From contig CAUFFJ010000001.1 of NCBI GenBank assembly GCA_959024545.1, positions 124,001 through 188,000 on the forward strand: DNA of 64,000 nt. The letters are read 5' to 3'. This document shows, piece after piece, positions 8,345-16,194 of the stretch (the first letter of the stretch is position 1; every line of letters starts with the position of its first letter). Under the pieces are notes generated by a model. That model saw only the letters and a program-made list of their open reading frames with translations. It made no database searches and was not told where the DNA came from. The DNA comes from Lepagella sp900761855. Lineage in GTDB: Bacteria > Bacteroidota > Bacteroidia > Bacteroidales > Muribaculaceae. Position numbers and translations under genes: made by a program.

Positions 8345-8376
8345 TTTGGCCGGTTCAGATAAAGTTGCTAACTTTG
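8345..8376 (+). promoter_or_regulatory. Promoter of a candidate small RNA
   Basis: TTTG (8345-8348) and TAACTTTG (8369-8376) are 20 bp apart, a consensus Bacteroidetes promoter on the plus strand. No plus-strand gene follows until 15.5 kb, and a strong hairpin-plus-T tract lies about 80 nt after the predicted start point. Confidence 0.65.
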
Positions 8377-8381
8377 CACCA

Positions 8382-8465
8382 GACCTAAACAATCTTTTTT
8401 ACCTTAAGATTTTTTACCTGTAGAAACTTATAAAAGGGAGCGACCGAGAAGGTTATCTCCCTTTT
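8382..8465 (+). ncRNA. Candidate small RNA of about 84 nt
   Basis: The stretch is bounded by a consensus promoter and by a terminator-like hairpin, AAAAGGGAG (8432-8440) with CTCCCTTTT (8457-8465), a 9-bp perfect stem ending in T's. A second small stem, AATCTT (8391-8396) with AAGATT (8406-8411), is followed by TTTTTACC; TTTTTTACC occurs twice. It converges on nspC, whose stop is at 8500, so the hairpin could equally serve as the nspC terminator. It belongs to no RNA family I recognise. Confidence 0.4.
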
Positions 8466-8499
8466 GTCGTATATATACGTCATACCGCTATATACCGGT

Positions 8500-9651
8500 T
8501 CAGTCCATACGCCGCCTGTAGTCTTCGTATGTATAGCGGCGCAGCAGTTGCGGATGGCCTCCGTCGGCAGGCTGAAGGTAAATATCGGGATGCTGGATAC
8601 CGTTAAACATATTTGTTTTCACAGTGGTGTAATGGTTCATGTCAAGTAGAGTCAGGCGGTCGCCGGCCTGGAGTGGCCTGGGGAAACGCCAGGGGCCGCA
8701 AAAATCGCCGCTTAGGCATGAGTTTCCTCCGAGTCGGTAGTCGTATCCTTCATGCTGCGTCCGTTCATCATTGCGGAATGCTTCGGCAATCTCGGGCTGA
8801 TAAGGCATCTCAAGAGTGTCAGGCATGTGGCAGGCAAACGATGCGTCGATGATGGCTGTGCGTATCCCGGCGTCTTCCACTATATCGAGAACCTCGGTTA
8901 CTAAGTCGCCTGTCTGCCAGGTAAAAGCCGCCCCTGGTTCCATGATCAGCTTCAGATGCGGATAACGCCGATGCAAATCATTAAGCAACGATATGAGATG
9001 TTCGGTATCGTAGTCTTTGCGTGAGATGAGATGTCCACCCCCCATATTGAGCCATTTTATGTCGGGTATCAGATGACCGAAGTCGTGCTCGAAAGCCTCA
9101 AGCACCTTTTCGAGGGCATGGCTGTCTGACTCACAAAGAGCATGAAAATGCAGTCCCTCGATTCCAGGAGGCAATCCCTTGGACAATCTGTCGCGGTTCA
9201 CGCCGAATCTTGAGCCGGGCACGCATGGATTATAGATGTCTGTGTCGATGACACTGCACCGGGGGTTGACACGCAACCCTGGCGATACCCGCCTGTGAGA
9301 GGCATCTGAGTTCCACTGGGTTATTTGTGGCATGAACTTCTGGGCCTGCTCAATTGAGTTGAAAGTGATGTGCGAACTACCCTGGAGAAACTGAGGGAAA
9401 GTGCTTTCGGTGTATACCGGACAATACGTGTGCACCTCGCCGCCAAGGAACTCGCCGGAGAGCTTCATTTCGTTAAGGGAACTGGCGGTAGAATCAGGAA
9501 ACCTTTCAGAGATGATGCCGAAAGTCTTCCAGAGGGCATTAGCCTTCAGGGCCATGATTATATTGACATCGGCCGCATCGGCCACGTACTTCAGTTTATC
9601 AAGGTTTGCACGGAGCCGTTCTTCGTAGACTATATAGTAGGGAGTATTCAT
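8500..9651 (-). CDS. nspC: Carboxynorspermidine decarboxylase
   Basis: A 383-residue PLP-dependent alanine-racemase-fold decarboxylase that makes norspermidine or spermidine from the carboxy-polyamine. Landmarks are IIMALKANALW, with the PLP lysine at about residue 36, HFHALCES (about 167-174), the phosphate loop NMGGGHL and the C-terminal GNSCLSGDFCGPW. Full length for the family. Its ATG overlaps the UvrD stop as ATGA (9648-9651), so it is translationally coupled to the helicase. The partner dehydrogenase gene is not in the window. Confidence 0.93.
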   Translation of the reverse strand: MNTPYYIVYEERLRANLDKLKYVADAADVNIIMALKANALWKTFGIISERFPDSTASSLNEMKLSGEFLGGEVHTYCPVYTESTFPQFLQGSSHITFNSIEQAQKFMPQITQWNSDASHRRVSPGLRVNPRCSVIDTDIYNPCVPGSRFGVNRDRLSKGLPPGIEGLHFHALCESDSHALEKVLEAFEHDFGHLIPDIKWLNMGGGHLISRKDYDTEHLISLLNDLHRRYPHLKLIMEPGAAFTWQTGDLVTEVLDIVEDAGIRTAIIDASFACHMPDTLEMPYQPEIAEAFRNDERTQHEGYDYRLGGNSCLSGDFCGPWRFPRPLQAGDRLTLLDMNHYTTVKTNMFNGIQHPDIYLQPADGGHPQLLRRYTYEDYRRRMD

Positions 9652-12011
9652 TCTTCAATCTTAAAATTAGCGAAACGCAGGAGCAGCTTTTTGCGGCCCA
9701 CCTGGTCAAACTCCACCACAATGAAATCTCCCGATGCGCTCTCGCCAACTTCCACTATGTCGCCCCGGCCGAATGTACCGTGAAGAATCGACATACCTTC
9801 GGCTACCTGACCCGCCGTATGTATTGATGCTCCATCAACACTTCTTGAAGCCGGCCGGGCAGTGGAGGCGGAAGGGATGTCTGACGGCCGACAGCCGTAG
9901 CTCTGCCGCGTCCCATAGCCGGCGCCAGCTGCGGATGAGAGAGACGCTGACATTCCGGCGCTTCGTGCCGAGATGCCGTAAGAAGTGAGGGGATTTATGA
10001 ATGGCGAAGGCGCTCCGAGATTCGACGAAGATTCGAGCCGGAGATATTTCTTGTCAATGTCGTGCAAAAAACGCGACGGCCGGGTACTCATTGTTGCGCC
10101 ATTGCGAAACCTGCTGTTGGCAAACGTAATGACACAGGTCTGCTTGGCACGCGTGATGGCTACATAGAGCAACCGCCGTTCTTCTTCGACTTCCGCAAGT
10201 GAATCCATCGCCATAGCTGACGGGAAAAGCTCTTCCTCTACCCCGGCAATAAATATGTGGCCGAACTCGAGTCCCTTGGCGGCATGCACCGTCATTAAGG
10301 TTACTTTAGGACCTTCTTCACCATCTGCCTGATCCTGATCTGTGGCGAGCATGACTTCTGAAAGGAAATCAGTCATTGCCACATTCTCCTCACCCTCTTC
10401 AACGCGCTGGTCTACAAACGACTGGAGAGCGCGAAGTATCTCTTCCAGATTCTCCTTGCGGCTTATGGATTCGGGGGTGCGGTCGTGTTCCAGCAGAGTT
10501 ATCATGCCGGTGCGCGTGAAGATCAGGCTGCCGAGTTCACGTGCGTTTGCTCCCGAAGCATTCGCCTCGACAAATTCACTGATCATATTTTTGAACGACT
10601 CGAGTTTGCGGAGAGTTCCTTTATTTATAGATGAATCAAATTTTGATGGATCCTGAATCACCGTCCATATACTCACGTTTGCTTCGATGGCGGCATGTGA
10701 GAGCTTCTTCATGGTAGTCTCTCCGATGCCGCGCGAGGGATAGTTGATGATGCGCCGCAAAGCCTCGTCGTCATCGGGATTTACCGCGAGGCGGAAATAG
10801 CTGACGGCATCTTTCACCTCTTTGCGCTGATAGAACGAGAGGCCGCCGTAGATACGGTAAGGAATGGAGCGTTTGCGCAACGATTCCTCAAGCTGGCGGC
10901 TCTGTGCATTCGTACGGTAGAGCACCGCATAGTCATCGAGCGAATCGTGATATGTGAGCTGCATCTGCGAGATGCGGTTGGCTATGAGGAATGCTTCTTC
11001 AAAGTCGCTGTAAGTGCTGACCACACACACCGGTTCGCCTTTCTCGTTCTCGCTATAGACGTTTTTGGGCATCTGATGGGTATTCTTCTCAATCAGGCTG
11101 CCGGCGGCGTTGATGATATTCTGGGTGGAGCGGTAATTGCGTTCGAGCTTGAATACGCGCAGTCCGTGAAGCGAACGGTCGAGCGAAAGGATATTGTCGA
11201 TGTTCGCACCGCGGAATGAATAGATGCTCTGTGCATCGTCGCCAACCACACAGACGGCCTGGCGCGCACCTGCCAGACGGGTGATGATAAGGTGTTGCGC
11301 AAAGTTTGTATCCTGATACTCATCCACGAGAATATAGCGGAAAAACTCCTGATAGTGCCGGCAGATGTCAGGGAAATCGCGCAGCAGCACATTCATCTGA
11401 TAGAGGATGTCGTCAAAGTCCATTGCCGAGGAACTTTTGCAGCGACGCACGTATGTCGAATAGATATACCCCGTCATCGGCCGACCGGCTTTCTTATCCG
11501 CAGCAGTGAAATTCTTATCTGCCAGATATGCTTTCGGATAGATAAGAGCGTTCTTGGCATTGGAAATTATTGACTGTATGGTGGCCGGCTTATAGACTTT
11601 CTCGTCAAGAGCCATATCCTTTATGATAGTCTTGATGAGGGCGCGTGAGTCAGCCGTATCGTAGATGGTGAAGTCATGCCGGTAACCGAGCAGATCGGCA
11701 TGCGAGCGCAGCAGACGCAGGAAAATAGAGTGAAAAGTTCCCATCCAGATGCGCGAAGACGTATTGGCGCCTACAGCCTGCGCCACTCGCTCCTTCATCT
11801 CGCGTGCGGCTTTATTGGTGAACGTAAGGGCCAGAATACGCCAGGGCTCGTATCCGTGAGCCAGCAGATCAACAATCTTATATGTCAGTACCCTGGTTTT
11901 GCCTGAACCGGCTCCGGCTATGACAAGCGACGGGCCGTCGTGATATTCCACGGCAGCCCTCTGCTGAGGATTGAGGTCGTCGAGGTATGAAAAGTCCTGT
12001 GAAGTGGTCAT
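9648..12011 (-). CDS. UvrD/PcrA-type ATP-dependent DNA helicase
   Basis: A 787-residue SF1A helicase with 3'-5' activity expected in repair and replication restart. It has the Q motif (LNPQQRAAV), Walker A (AGAGSGKT, residues 32-39), LALTFTNKAAREMKER, Walker B LVDEYQDTN, VVGDDAQSIYSFRGA, TVHAAKGLEF and RRLLYVAITRAK. The C-terminal 60 residues form a UvrD-like tudor element (HGTFGRGDIVEV ... VEFDQVGRKKLL). Length agrees with PcrA/UvrD. Both ends overlap the neighbours by 4 bp (ATGA at 12008-12011 and 9648-9651). Confidence 0.95.
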   Translation of the reverse strand: MTTSQDFSYLDDLNPQQRAAVEYHDGPSLVIAGAGSGKTRVLTYKIVDLLAHGYEPWRILALTFTNKAAREMKERVAQAVGANTSSRIWMGTFHSIFLRLLRSHADLLGYRHDFTIYDTADSRALIKTIIKDMALDEKVYKPATIQSIISNAKNALIYPKAYLADKNFTAADKKAGRPMTGYIYSTYVRRCKSSSAMDFDDILYQMNVLLRDFPDICRHYQEFFRYILVDEYQDTNFAQHLIITRLAGARQAVCVVGDDAQSIYSFRGANIDNILSLDRSLHGLRVFKLERNYRSTQNIINAAGSLIEKNTHQMPKNVYSENEKGEPVCVVSTYSDFEEAFLIANRISQMQLTYHDSLDDYAVLYRTNAQSRQLEESLRKRSIPYRIYGGLSFYQRKEVKDAVSYFRLAVNPDDDEALRRIINYPSRGIGETTMKKLSHAAIEANVSIWTVIQDPSKFDSSINKGTLRKLESFKNMISEFVEANASGANARELGSLIFTRTGMITLLEHDRTPESISRKENLEEILRALQSFVDQRVEEGEENVAMTDFLSEVMLATDQDQADGEEGPKVTLMTVHAAKGLEFGHIFIAGVEEELFPSAMAMDSLAEVEEERRLLYVAITRAKQTCVITFANSRFRNGATMSTRPSRFLHDIDKKYLRLESSSNLGAPSPFINPLTSYGISARSAGMSASLSSAAGAGYGTRQSYGCRPSDIPSASTARPASRSVDGASIHTAGQVAEGMSILHGTFGRGDIVEVGESASGDFIVVEFDQVGRKKLLLRFANFKIEE

Positions 12012-12523
12012 TTAATCGGTATAAGCAAGCGGTAATCCGGAATCTCGCGTATGAAATGGTAGGAGCCCCTATCGTAGTCCATAGCGCAACAGTAATGATT
12101 AAAACCGTTGCTCACGGCCAGATAACGTGACCTCAGGCTCATATTGTAACGGGCTATCTGGTCAAATACCGTCTGCGTGATCTGCACGGTAGGAGCCTTA
12201 TATTCCACTATAAGCAGGGGCTCTCCTTCGGGCGAAAACGCTACAGTGTCGCAACGCCGTCGCTCGCCTCCTATGGTTAGGCTCAGCTCATTGGTTATCA
12301 GGCTCTTAGGGTAGTGCTTGTTCTTCATAAGCCATTCGGTGAAATGACGACGCACATATTCCTCCGGAGTCAGGGCTACAAACCGGTCGCGGAGCGGATC
12401 GTATACTTTGAGTATGTCGCCATCACGCTGTAGCTTCAGACTGACGGCAGGCAGGTTAAGCGGCGGAAGGTCAGGCTCGGCGAAATTTTTCGCGCTTGAT
12501 ATTGAGGCGTTTCCGTCCGTCAT
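12008..12523 (-). CDS. Stand-alone HsdR-N-like PD-(D/E)XK domain protein
   Basis: A 171-residue protein matching the type I restriction HsdR N-terminal family found alone in Bacteroidetes. The nuclease-fold signature is visible: Asp92 in RRRCDTVAF and the Glu107-x-Lys109 pair in LLIVEYKAP, preceded by an N-terminal alpha region (YVRRHFTEWLMKNKHYP). Endonuclease activity is predicted by motif but has not been assigned for this stand-alone family. There is no HsdM or HsdS nearby, so it is not a restriction system. It is tied by ATGA overlaps to the S1/P1 nuclease upstream and the UvrD helicase downstream. Confidence 0.8.
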   Translation of the reverse strand: MTDGNASISSAKNFAEPDLPPLNLPAVSLKLQRDGDILKVYDPLRDRFVALTPEEYVRRHFTEWLMKNKHYPKSLITNELSLTIGGERRRCDTVAFSPEGEPLLIVEYKAPTVQITQTVFDQIARYNMSLRSRYLAVSNGFNHYCCAMDYDRGSYHFIREIPDYRLLIPIK

Positions 12524-13344
12524 TTCTTTACAGCCTGGCTACGCGGAGTATATGCCGGATCAAATATACCGTTGAGGACATCGGCGAGACGCAGACCCCC
12601 TTTAAGAAACTGACGTTCGATCACAGGCGTCCATTCAGCTATATAATCATACGAGATGTTGGTGCCCTGTGGAGTTTTGCCATAAACATCCGTGCAGATA
12701 TTGAAGGTCTCCTTGCCCCAATCGGCGGGAGTTCCGCGCAGAATCTCGGATTCTTGTCCGGGAGTAGCCCGGTCAATCTGGTCTACCCATTCCGAATAGC
12801 TCCATTTGTGGGCCGATTCAGGCAGATTGCTGTCCCACACGCTATGGAGTTTGGCATCGCGTCCGAAATACTTCACTTGCCAGTTATTGCCTCCGCGGTC
12901 AGAGGCGTGGCCCATGTGCATGGGCTGGTGTATATCGCCGAGCAGATGAACAATTATCTTGAGTGCAAGCTGCTTATCTTCAACGGAAGCGGCAGGATCC
13001 ATGGCCACGGCAATCTGCTGAGGTAATGCACGCACTATGTCGCCTGATTCAAGCAACGGGGCATCCTCGAAAGCGATGCCGTCGTCGATATTCTTATAAT
13101 GCCAGGTTTTGGTATAGGCATACTGCGGCGTATGCGAGGCATTGTCGAGCCAGTTGGCCCAGTATACTATAGATTTTCCTTCAAGCAGTGAATCGATGGC
13201 GGCTTTGGCGGCCGGTGTCAGATGACGCTCGGCTATGGCCGCGGTGGTGTCATGTCCTTTCTGCCCCCAGCCGAATGCAGGGGAAGCGACTGTAAGGATT
13301 GCCACAGTCGCAGCAGCAGTAGTAATAAATCTTTTTATATTCAT
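12520..13344 (-). CDS. Secreted S1/P1-type zinc nuclease
   Basis: A 274-residue protein with a signal peptide cleaved after SPAFG, leaving Trp26 as the mature N-terminus, the residue that coordinates zinc in P1 nuclease. Further ligands fit the family: His31 (GQKGH), WHY at 81-83, IVHLLGDIHQPMH (His133, Asp137, His139) and GHASDRGGNN (His146, Asp149). The enzyme hydrolyses single-stranded DNA/RNA and 3'-nucleotides in the periplasm or outside. It is the first gene of a four-gene overlap chain, with the stop overlapping the next start as ATGA (12520-12523). Confidence 0.9.
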   Translation of the reverse strand: MNIKRFITTAAATVAILTVASPAFGWGQKGHDTTAAIAERHLTPAAKAAIDSLLEGKSIVYWANWLDNASHTPQYAYTKTWHYKNIDDGIAFEDAPLLESGDIVRALPQQIAVAMDPAASVEDKQLALKIIVHLLGDIHQPMHMGHASDRGGNNWQVKYFGRDAKLHSVWDSNLPESAHKWSYSEWVDQIDRATPGQESEILRGTPADWGKETFNICTDVYGKTPQGTNISYDYIAEWTPVIERQFLKGGLRLADVLNGIFDPAYTPRSQAVKK

Positions 13345-13399
13345 TTCAAGTGATTGTTATAATTGAGTGATGTACTTTAAACAATTATAAATCAAGAAA

Positions 13400-14710
13400 T
13401 TATTTTTCTTCCGCCGTAGAATGTAACCGTCGGCGGCGCATCGAATATACATCGCGCAGCTTAGGAATGAATGATAGTATGATAATCACAGCCATCACAG
13501 CCAGATAGAGCAAGATGATATTGCGAAGAATCATTCCATTGTCGTAAGCGAAACGCATCGGGTCCTTCTCAGCTTCCGAATCCATGAAGTCATCGGCCGG
13601 AAGCGACCGGAGAGTACTCTTCCATTTCACTGTGCCGTCTTCGAGATATATTACTGCCGGGTTACCTCTAACCACTTCCTTGATGGCAGTATCGTCGGCG
13701 ACATAAATGGGATATCTGGCCATGGAAATATCGCGCCACCATGCTATCTGGTCATCATCGGCGCCGACAACGGCGGAAAAATCGATGCTGTGGGAACGTG
13801 CGAAGTCAAACAGCGAATTTATCTGATATGACGAGGCTATTGAGACATCCGACAAGTCGGGTATGAACAATATGAACTGTGCTCCGGGAGCGAGCGCCAC
13901 CTCGGCTGTCACATCGTCTCCGGATTCCTCATCATAAAACGAAAGTGCTTTGGAACTCCCTGTTTCACGCTTAGCGCCTTCCGATGGCAACTCCTTGCGC
14001 TCAACAAACCGCCAGCCATCGGCCTCGTCAGGCAATTCATCGTCTATGCCGAATTCCTTCTGCACACCATCCTTTTCATATACAAATGTAAACTGAGGCA
14101 CTGTCTTTTCCTCGTCAGGAACGCTGTCAATCAGTTTCTCGCCTGTCTTATAGGGCCGGTAATCAATCAGAGGCTGATAGAAATAGCCTGTGAAGGCTAC
14201 CGCAAGCACTATGAGGGCATCGGCTATAAAACCGAGCCATTGCAGCGACGGAGTGATAATCCAGCGCACCTTGCGGTTGTAGATGATCAGCCACACCACT
14301 CCGAGGTCTATCGCCACATTTTTCCAGAAAGTGGCCCAGTTGGAGATGACCACCGCATCGCCGAAACATCCGCAGTCGGCCACCGGATTGCTTATGGCTA
14401 TCCAGAGCGTGAGCGGAGTCATGACTATCATCAGCACGGCCGCCATCCACGGAGCCGCCCTCCGGAACGAACCGGTAACCAGAAAGGCTCCCGTGAGAAA
14501 TTCAAAAAGGCACAGCAGTATGACGCCTGCGAGCACAAGGCCATCAGACAACTGTAAGCCAAAGACTGCCAGGTAGTCGTGAAACTTATAGATGGTGCCC
14601 CAGGGGTCAATAGCCTTGACAAAGCCGGAGAAAAGAAACACTCCGCCTACCGCAAGTCGGCAGAGCCATGTGAGCGCCGACAGAAGCCTGCCCTTAATAG
14701 TATCCTTCAT
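13400..14710 (-). CDS. DoxX/MauE-like membrane protein, BT_3928 family
   Basis: A 436-residue membrane protein. Residues 10-170 hold four helices of DoxX/MauE type (CRLAVGGVFLFSGFVKAIDP, then ISNPVADCGCFGDAVVISN with paired cysteines). The remainder is a large extracytoplasmic thioredoxin-like region (APGAQFILFIPDLSDVS) before a final helix near residue 405. The family is conserved in Bacteroidetes directly after DUF1599, as here. I chose the ATG at 14710; a TTG at 14731 would overlap DUF1599. Electron transfer or disulfide chemistry is plausible from the MauE fold and CGCFGD motif, not shown. Confidence 0.8.
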   Translation of the reverse strand: MKDTIKGRLLSALTWLCRLAVGGVFLFSGFVKAIDPWGTIYKFHDYLAVFGLQLSDGLVLAGVILLCLFEFLTGAFLVTGSFRRAAPWMAAVLMIVMTPLTLWIAISNPVADCGCFGDAVVISNWATFWKNVAIDLGVVWLIIYNRKVRWIITPSLQWLGFIADALIVLAVAFTGYFYQPLIDYRPYKTGEKLIDSVPDEEKTVPQFTFVYEKDGVQKEFGIDDELPDEADGWRFVERKELPSEGAKRETGSSKALSFYDEESGDDVTAEVALAPGAQFILFIPDLSDVSIASSYQINSLFDFARSHSIDFSAVVGADDDQIAWWRDISMARYPIYVADDTAIKEVVRGNPAVIYLEDGTVKWKSTLRSLPADDFMDSEAEKDPMRFAYDNGMILRNIILLYLAVMAVIIILSFIPKLRDVYSMRRRRLHSTAEEK

Positions 14711-14720
14711 GAGCGGCCCG

Positions 14721-15326
14721 TTACTTATCAATGTTTAGCGACTGAATGCAGTCATCTGCCGTTGCCGGCTCTTCACCGGCATTGCTTTCAGCCTGTTCCA
14801 TCAGATGAATCATGGCGAATATGGCATAGTTTATCATGTCCATATAATTGGCGTCGACTCCCTCTGAAACTTCCGTATGGCCATGGTGATCCTCAATCTC
14901 GCGGGTGCGGAGCAGTTTCTGTAGAATGATGTCAGTGATGCCGGGCACACGCATCAGGCGCCATGCTTCGCCGTAGTCATGATTCTTGCGGAGCATCAGC
15001 GAAGTGGCGCGCTCCATCCAGAGATCGTATAGCTCAAGAGCCTTGTCGATGCTAAGGCTCTCGCCAGGGCCGAGCTCAAGCTGAATCAGCCCTATCACCG
15101 AATAATTGACTATTGCTATGAACTCCGGCTCGATGCCTTCACTCACCATCGCAACTCCTTTCTGCTGCAGAGAGCGTATGCGCATGGCTTTGATAAAAAT
15201 CTGGTCAGTGATGCTTTCCGGACGCATGATACGCCAGGAGGTTCCATAGTCGCGTAACTTCGCGGCGAAAACATTTCTGCAACGTGCCGTAACGGCTGCA
15301 AATTCTTTTTCTGTATCTCGAACCAT
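14721..15326 (-). CDS. DUF1599 protein with an internal duplication
   Basis: A 201-residue cytoplasmic protein made of two similar halves. Half one has DYGTSWRIMR, then SEGIEPEF and IVNYSV; half two has DYGEAWRLMR, then SEGVDANY and MINYAI. This is DUF1599, of unknown function, with an all-alpha fold reminiscent of nucleotide pyrophosphohydrolases; that comparison is a guess. The open frame continues up to 15383, but the ATG at 15326 starts the conserved region. It sits 10 bp upstream of the BT_3928-like gene. Confidence 0.85.
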   Translation of the reverse strand: MVRDTEKEFAAVTARCRNVFAAKLRDYGTSWRIMRPESITDQIFIKAMRIRSLQQKGVAMVSEGIEPEFIAIVNYSVIGLIQLELGPGESLSIDKALELYDLWMERATSLMLRKNHDYGEAWRLMRVPGITDIILQKLLRTREIEDHHGHTEVSEGVDANYMDMINYAIFAMIHLMEQAESNAGEEPATADDCIQSLNIDK

Positions 15327-15380
15327 TGATTGTCTGAATATGAATAAACACCACTCCGGAGCGGAGAGTATATAAGTATG

Positions 15381-15388
15381 CAAATTTA
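15381..15388 (-). promoter_or_regulatory. -7 box upstream of DUF1599
   Basis: TAAATTTG on the minus strand (15388-15381) matches the Bacteroidetes -7 element. The -33 region is less clear (a TTG at 15413-15411 gives a 22-bp spacer). It would start a transcript near 15375, about 50 nt before the DUF1599 ATG. Confidence 0.45.
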
Positions 15389-15438
15389 GTCAATTTTTCG
15401 GAAACAAAGGCAATTTTAGGTATAAAATCTTCTTGCTA

Positions 15439-15469
15439 TTGTACATTACGGATATTTACATTAAATTTG
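15439..15469 (+). promoter_or_regulatory. Promoter of the NlpC/P60 lipoprotein
   Basis: TTG (15439-15441) and TAAATTTG (15462-15469) are 20 bp apart, a consensus Bacteroidetes promoter. Expected transcription start is near 15476, about 36 nt before the ATG at 15512. Confidence 0.65.
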
Positions 15470-15511
15470 CAATTGTAAACCCCACAGCTAACTACTTTTG
15501 TTCCCACTCAA

Positions 15512-16078
15512 ATGCTTATCTGCATCAAGAAACCGACATATCTTCCTCAGTGCTTCGTTATCTTTGCCTGTGCATTGATGGCAGTGTCATGTTCCACTGT
15601 AAAGAAAACTGCTTCTGATGAAGTCGCCAGTTCACATACCACGATCGGCTACGAATCAAAGAAAGGCTTACATTTGCGTGTGGATCAGCAACGGCTTATG
15701 GATGAAGCATATACCTGGCTCGGTACCCCATATAAGTTTGCAGGTGTTGAGAAAGGTGTCGGCGTGGATTGTTCCGGTATGGTTACTGCCGTCTATCTCA
15801 AGGCACTCGGATGGCGTCTCCCGCGCAATTCCGCCCGGCAGGCGGAATTTTGTCTTGAGATTAAGGAGAAAGAAATTGAGACCGGAGACCTTGTGTTTTT
15901 TGCCACCGGAAAAGATCCCCAGCGAATATCTCATGTCGGTATTATTGTCGATTCTGAGAACTTCATCCATGCCAGCTCATCAAAAGGGGTAACCGTTTCC
16001 AGACTTCACAATCCCTACTATACGACGCGTGTACGCAAATACGGGCGTGTCCCCAGACAAGAGAGGAAAGCAGAATAA
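15512..16078 (+). CDS. NlpC/P60 peptidoglycan endopeptidase, lipoprotein
   Basis: A 188-residue protein with a signal peptide and lipobox (MAVSC, lipidated Cys27), so anchored in the envelope. The NlpC/P60 domain spans about 60-185, with catalytic Cys87 in VDCSGM, His141 in ISHVGI and the third polar residue His153 in IHASSSKGV. Such enzymes cut D-Glu-diaminopimelate or related stem-peptide links in peptidoglycan. It is a single-gene unit, convergent with the C10 protease and separated from it by a strong bidirectional terminator. Confidence 0.92.
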   Translation: MLICIKKPTYLPQCFVIFACALMAVSCSTVKKTASDEVASSHTTIGYESKKGLHLRVDQQRLMDEAYTWLGTPYKFAGVEKGVGVDCSGMVTAVYLKALGWRLPRNSARQAEFCLEIKEKEIETGDLVFFATGKDPQRISHVGIIVDSENFIHASSSKGVTVSRLHNPYYTTRVRKYGRVPRQERKAE

Positions 16079-16131
16079 TCTTCGTTGCACTATAAGTAGA
16101 CGGTAAAAAAAAGTAGCTACTTAATAATTTG

Positions 16132-16163
16132 AGCGCATGGCACTTTCTGAGATGCCATGCGCT
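16132..16163. terminator. Bidirectional terminator, 11-bp perfect stem
   Basis: AGCGCATGGCA (16132-16142) and TGCCATGCGCT (16153-16163) pair perfectly round a 10-nt loop. Flanks are A/T-rich on both sides. It lies between the convergent NlpC gene (ends 16078) and the first C10 protease (ends 16195) and can serve both. Confidence 0.85.
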
Positions 16164-16194
16164 TAAAATTAAGATAAAATAGGGTAGAGATAGA

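Noticed and set aside
12008..12523. Type I restriction-modification system
   Set aside because: Only an HsdR N-terminal-like domain is present; no HsdM, HsdS or motor domain of HsdR. The adjacent helicase is UvrD/PcrA.
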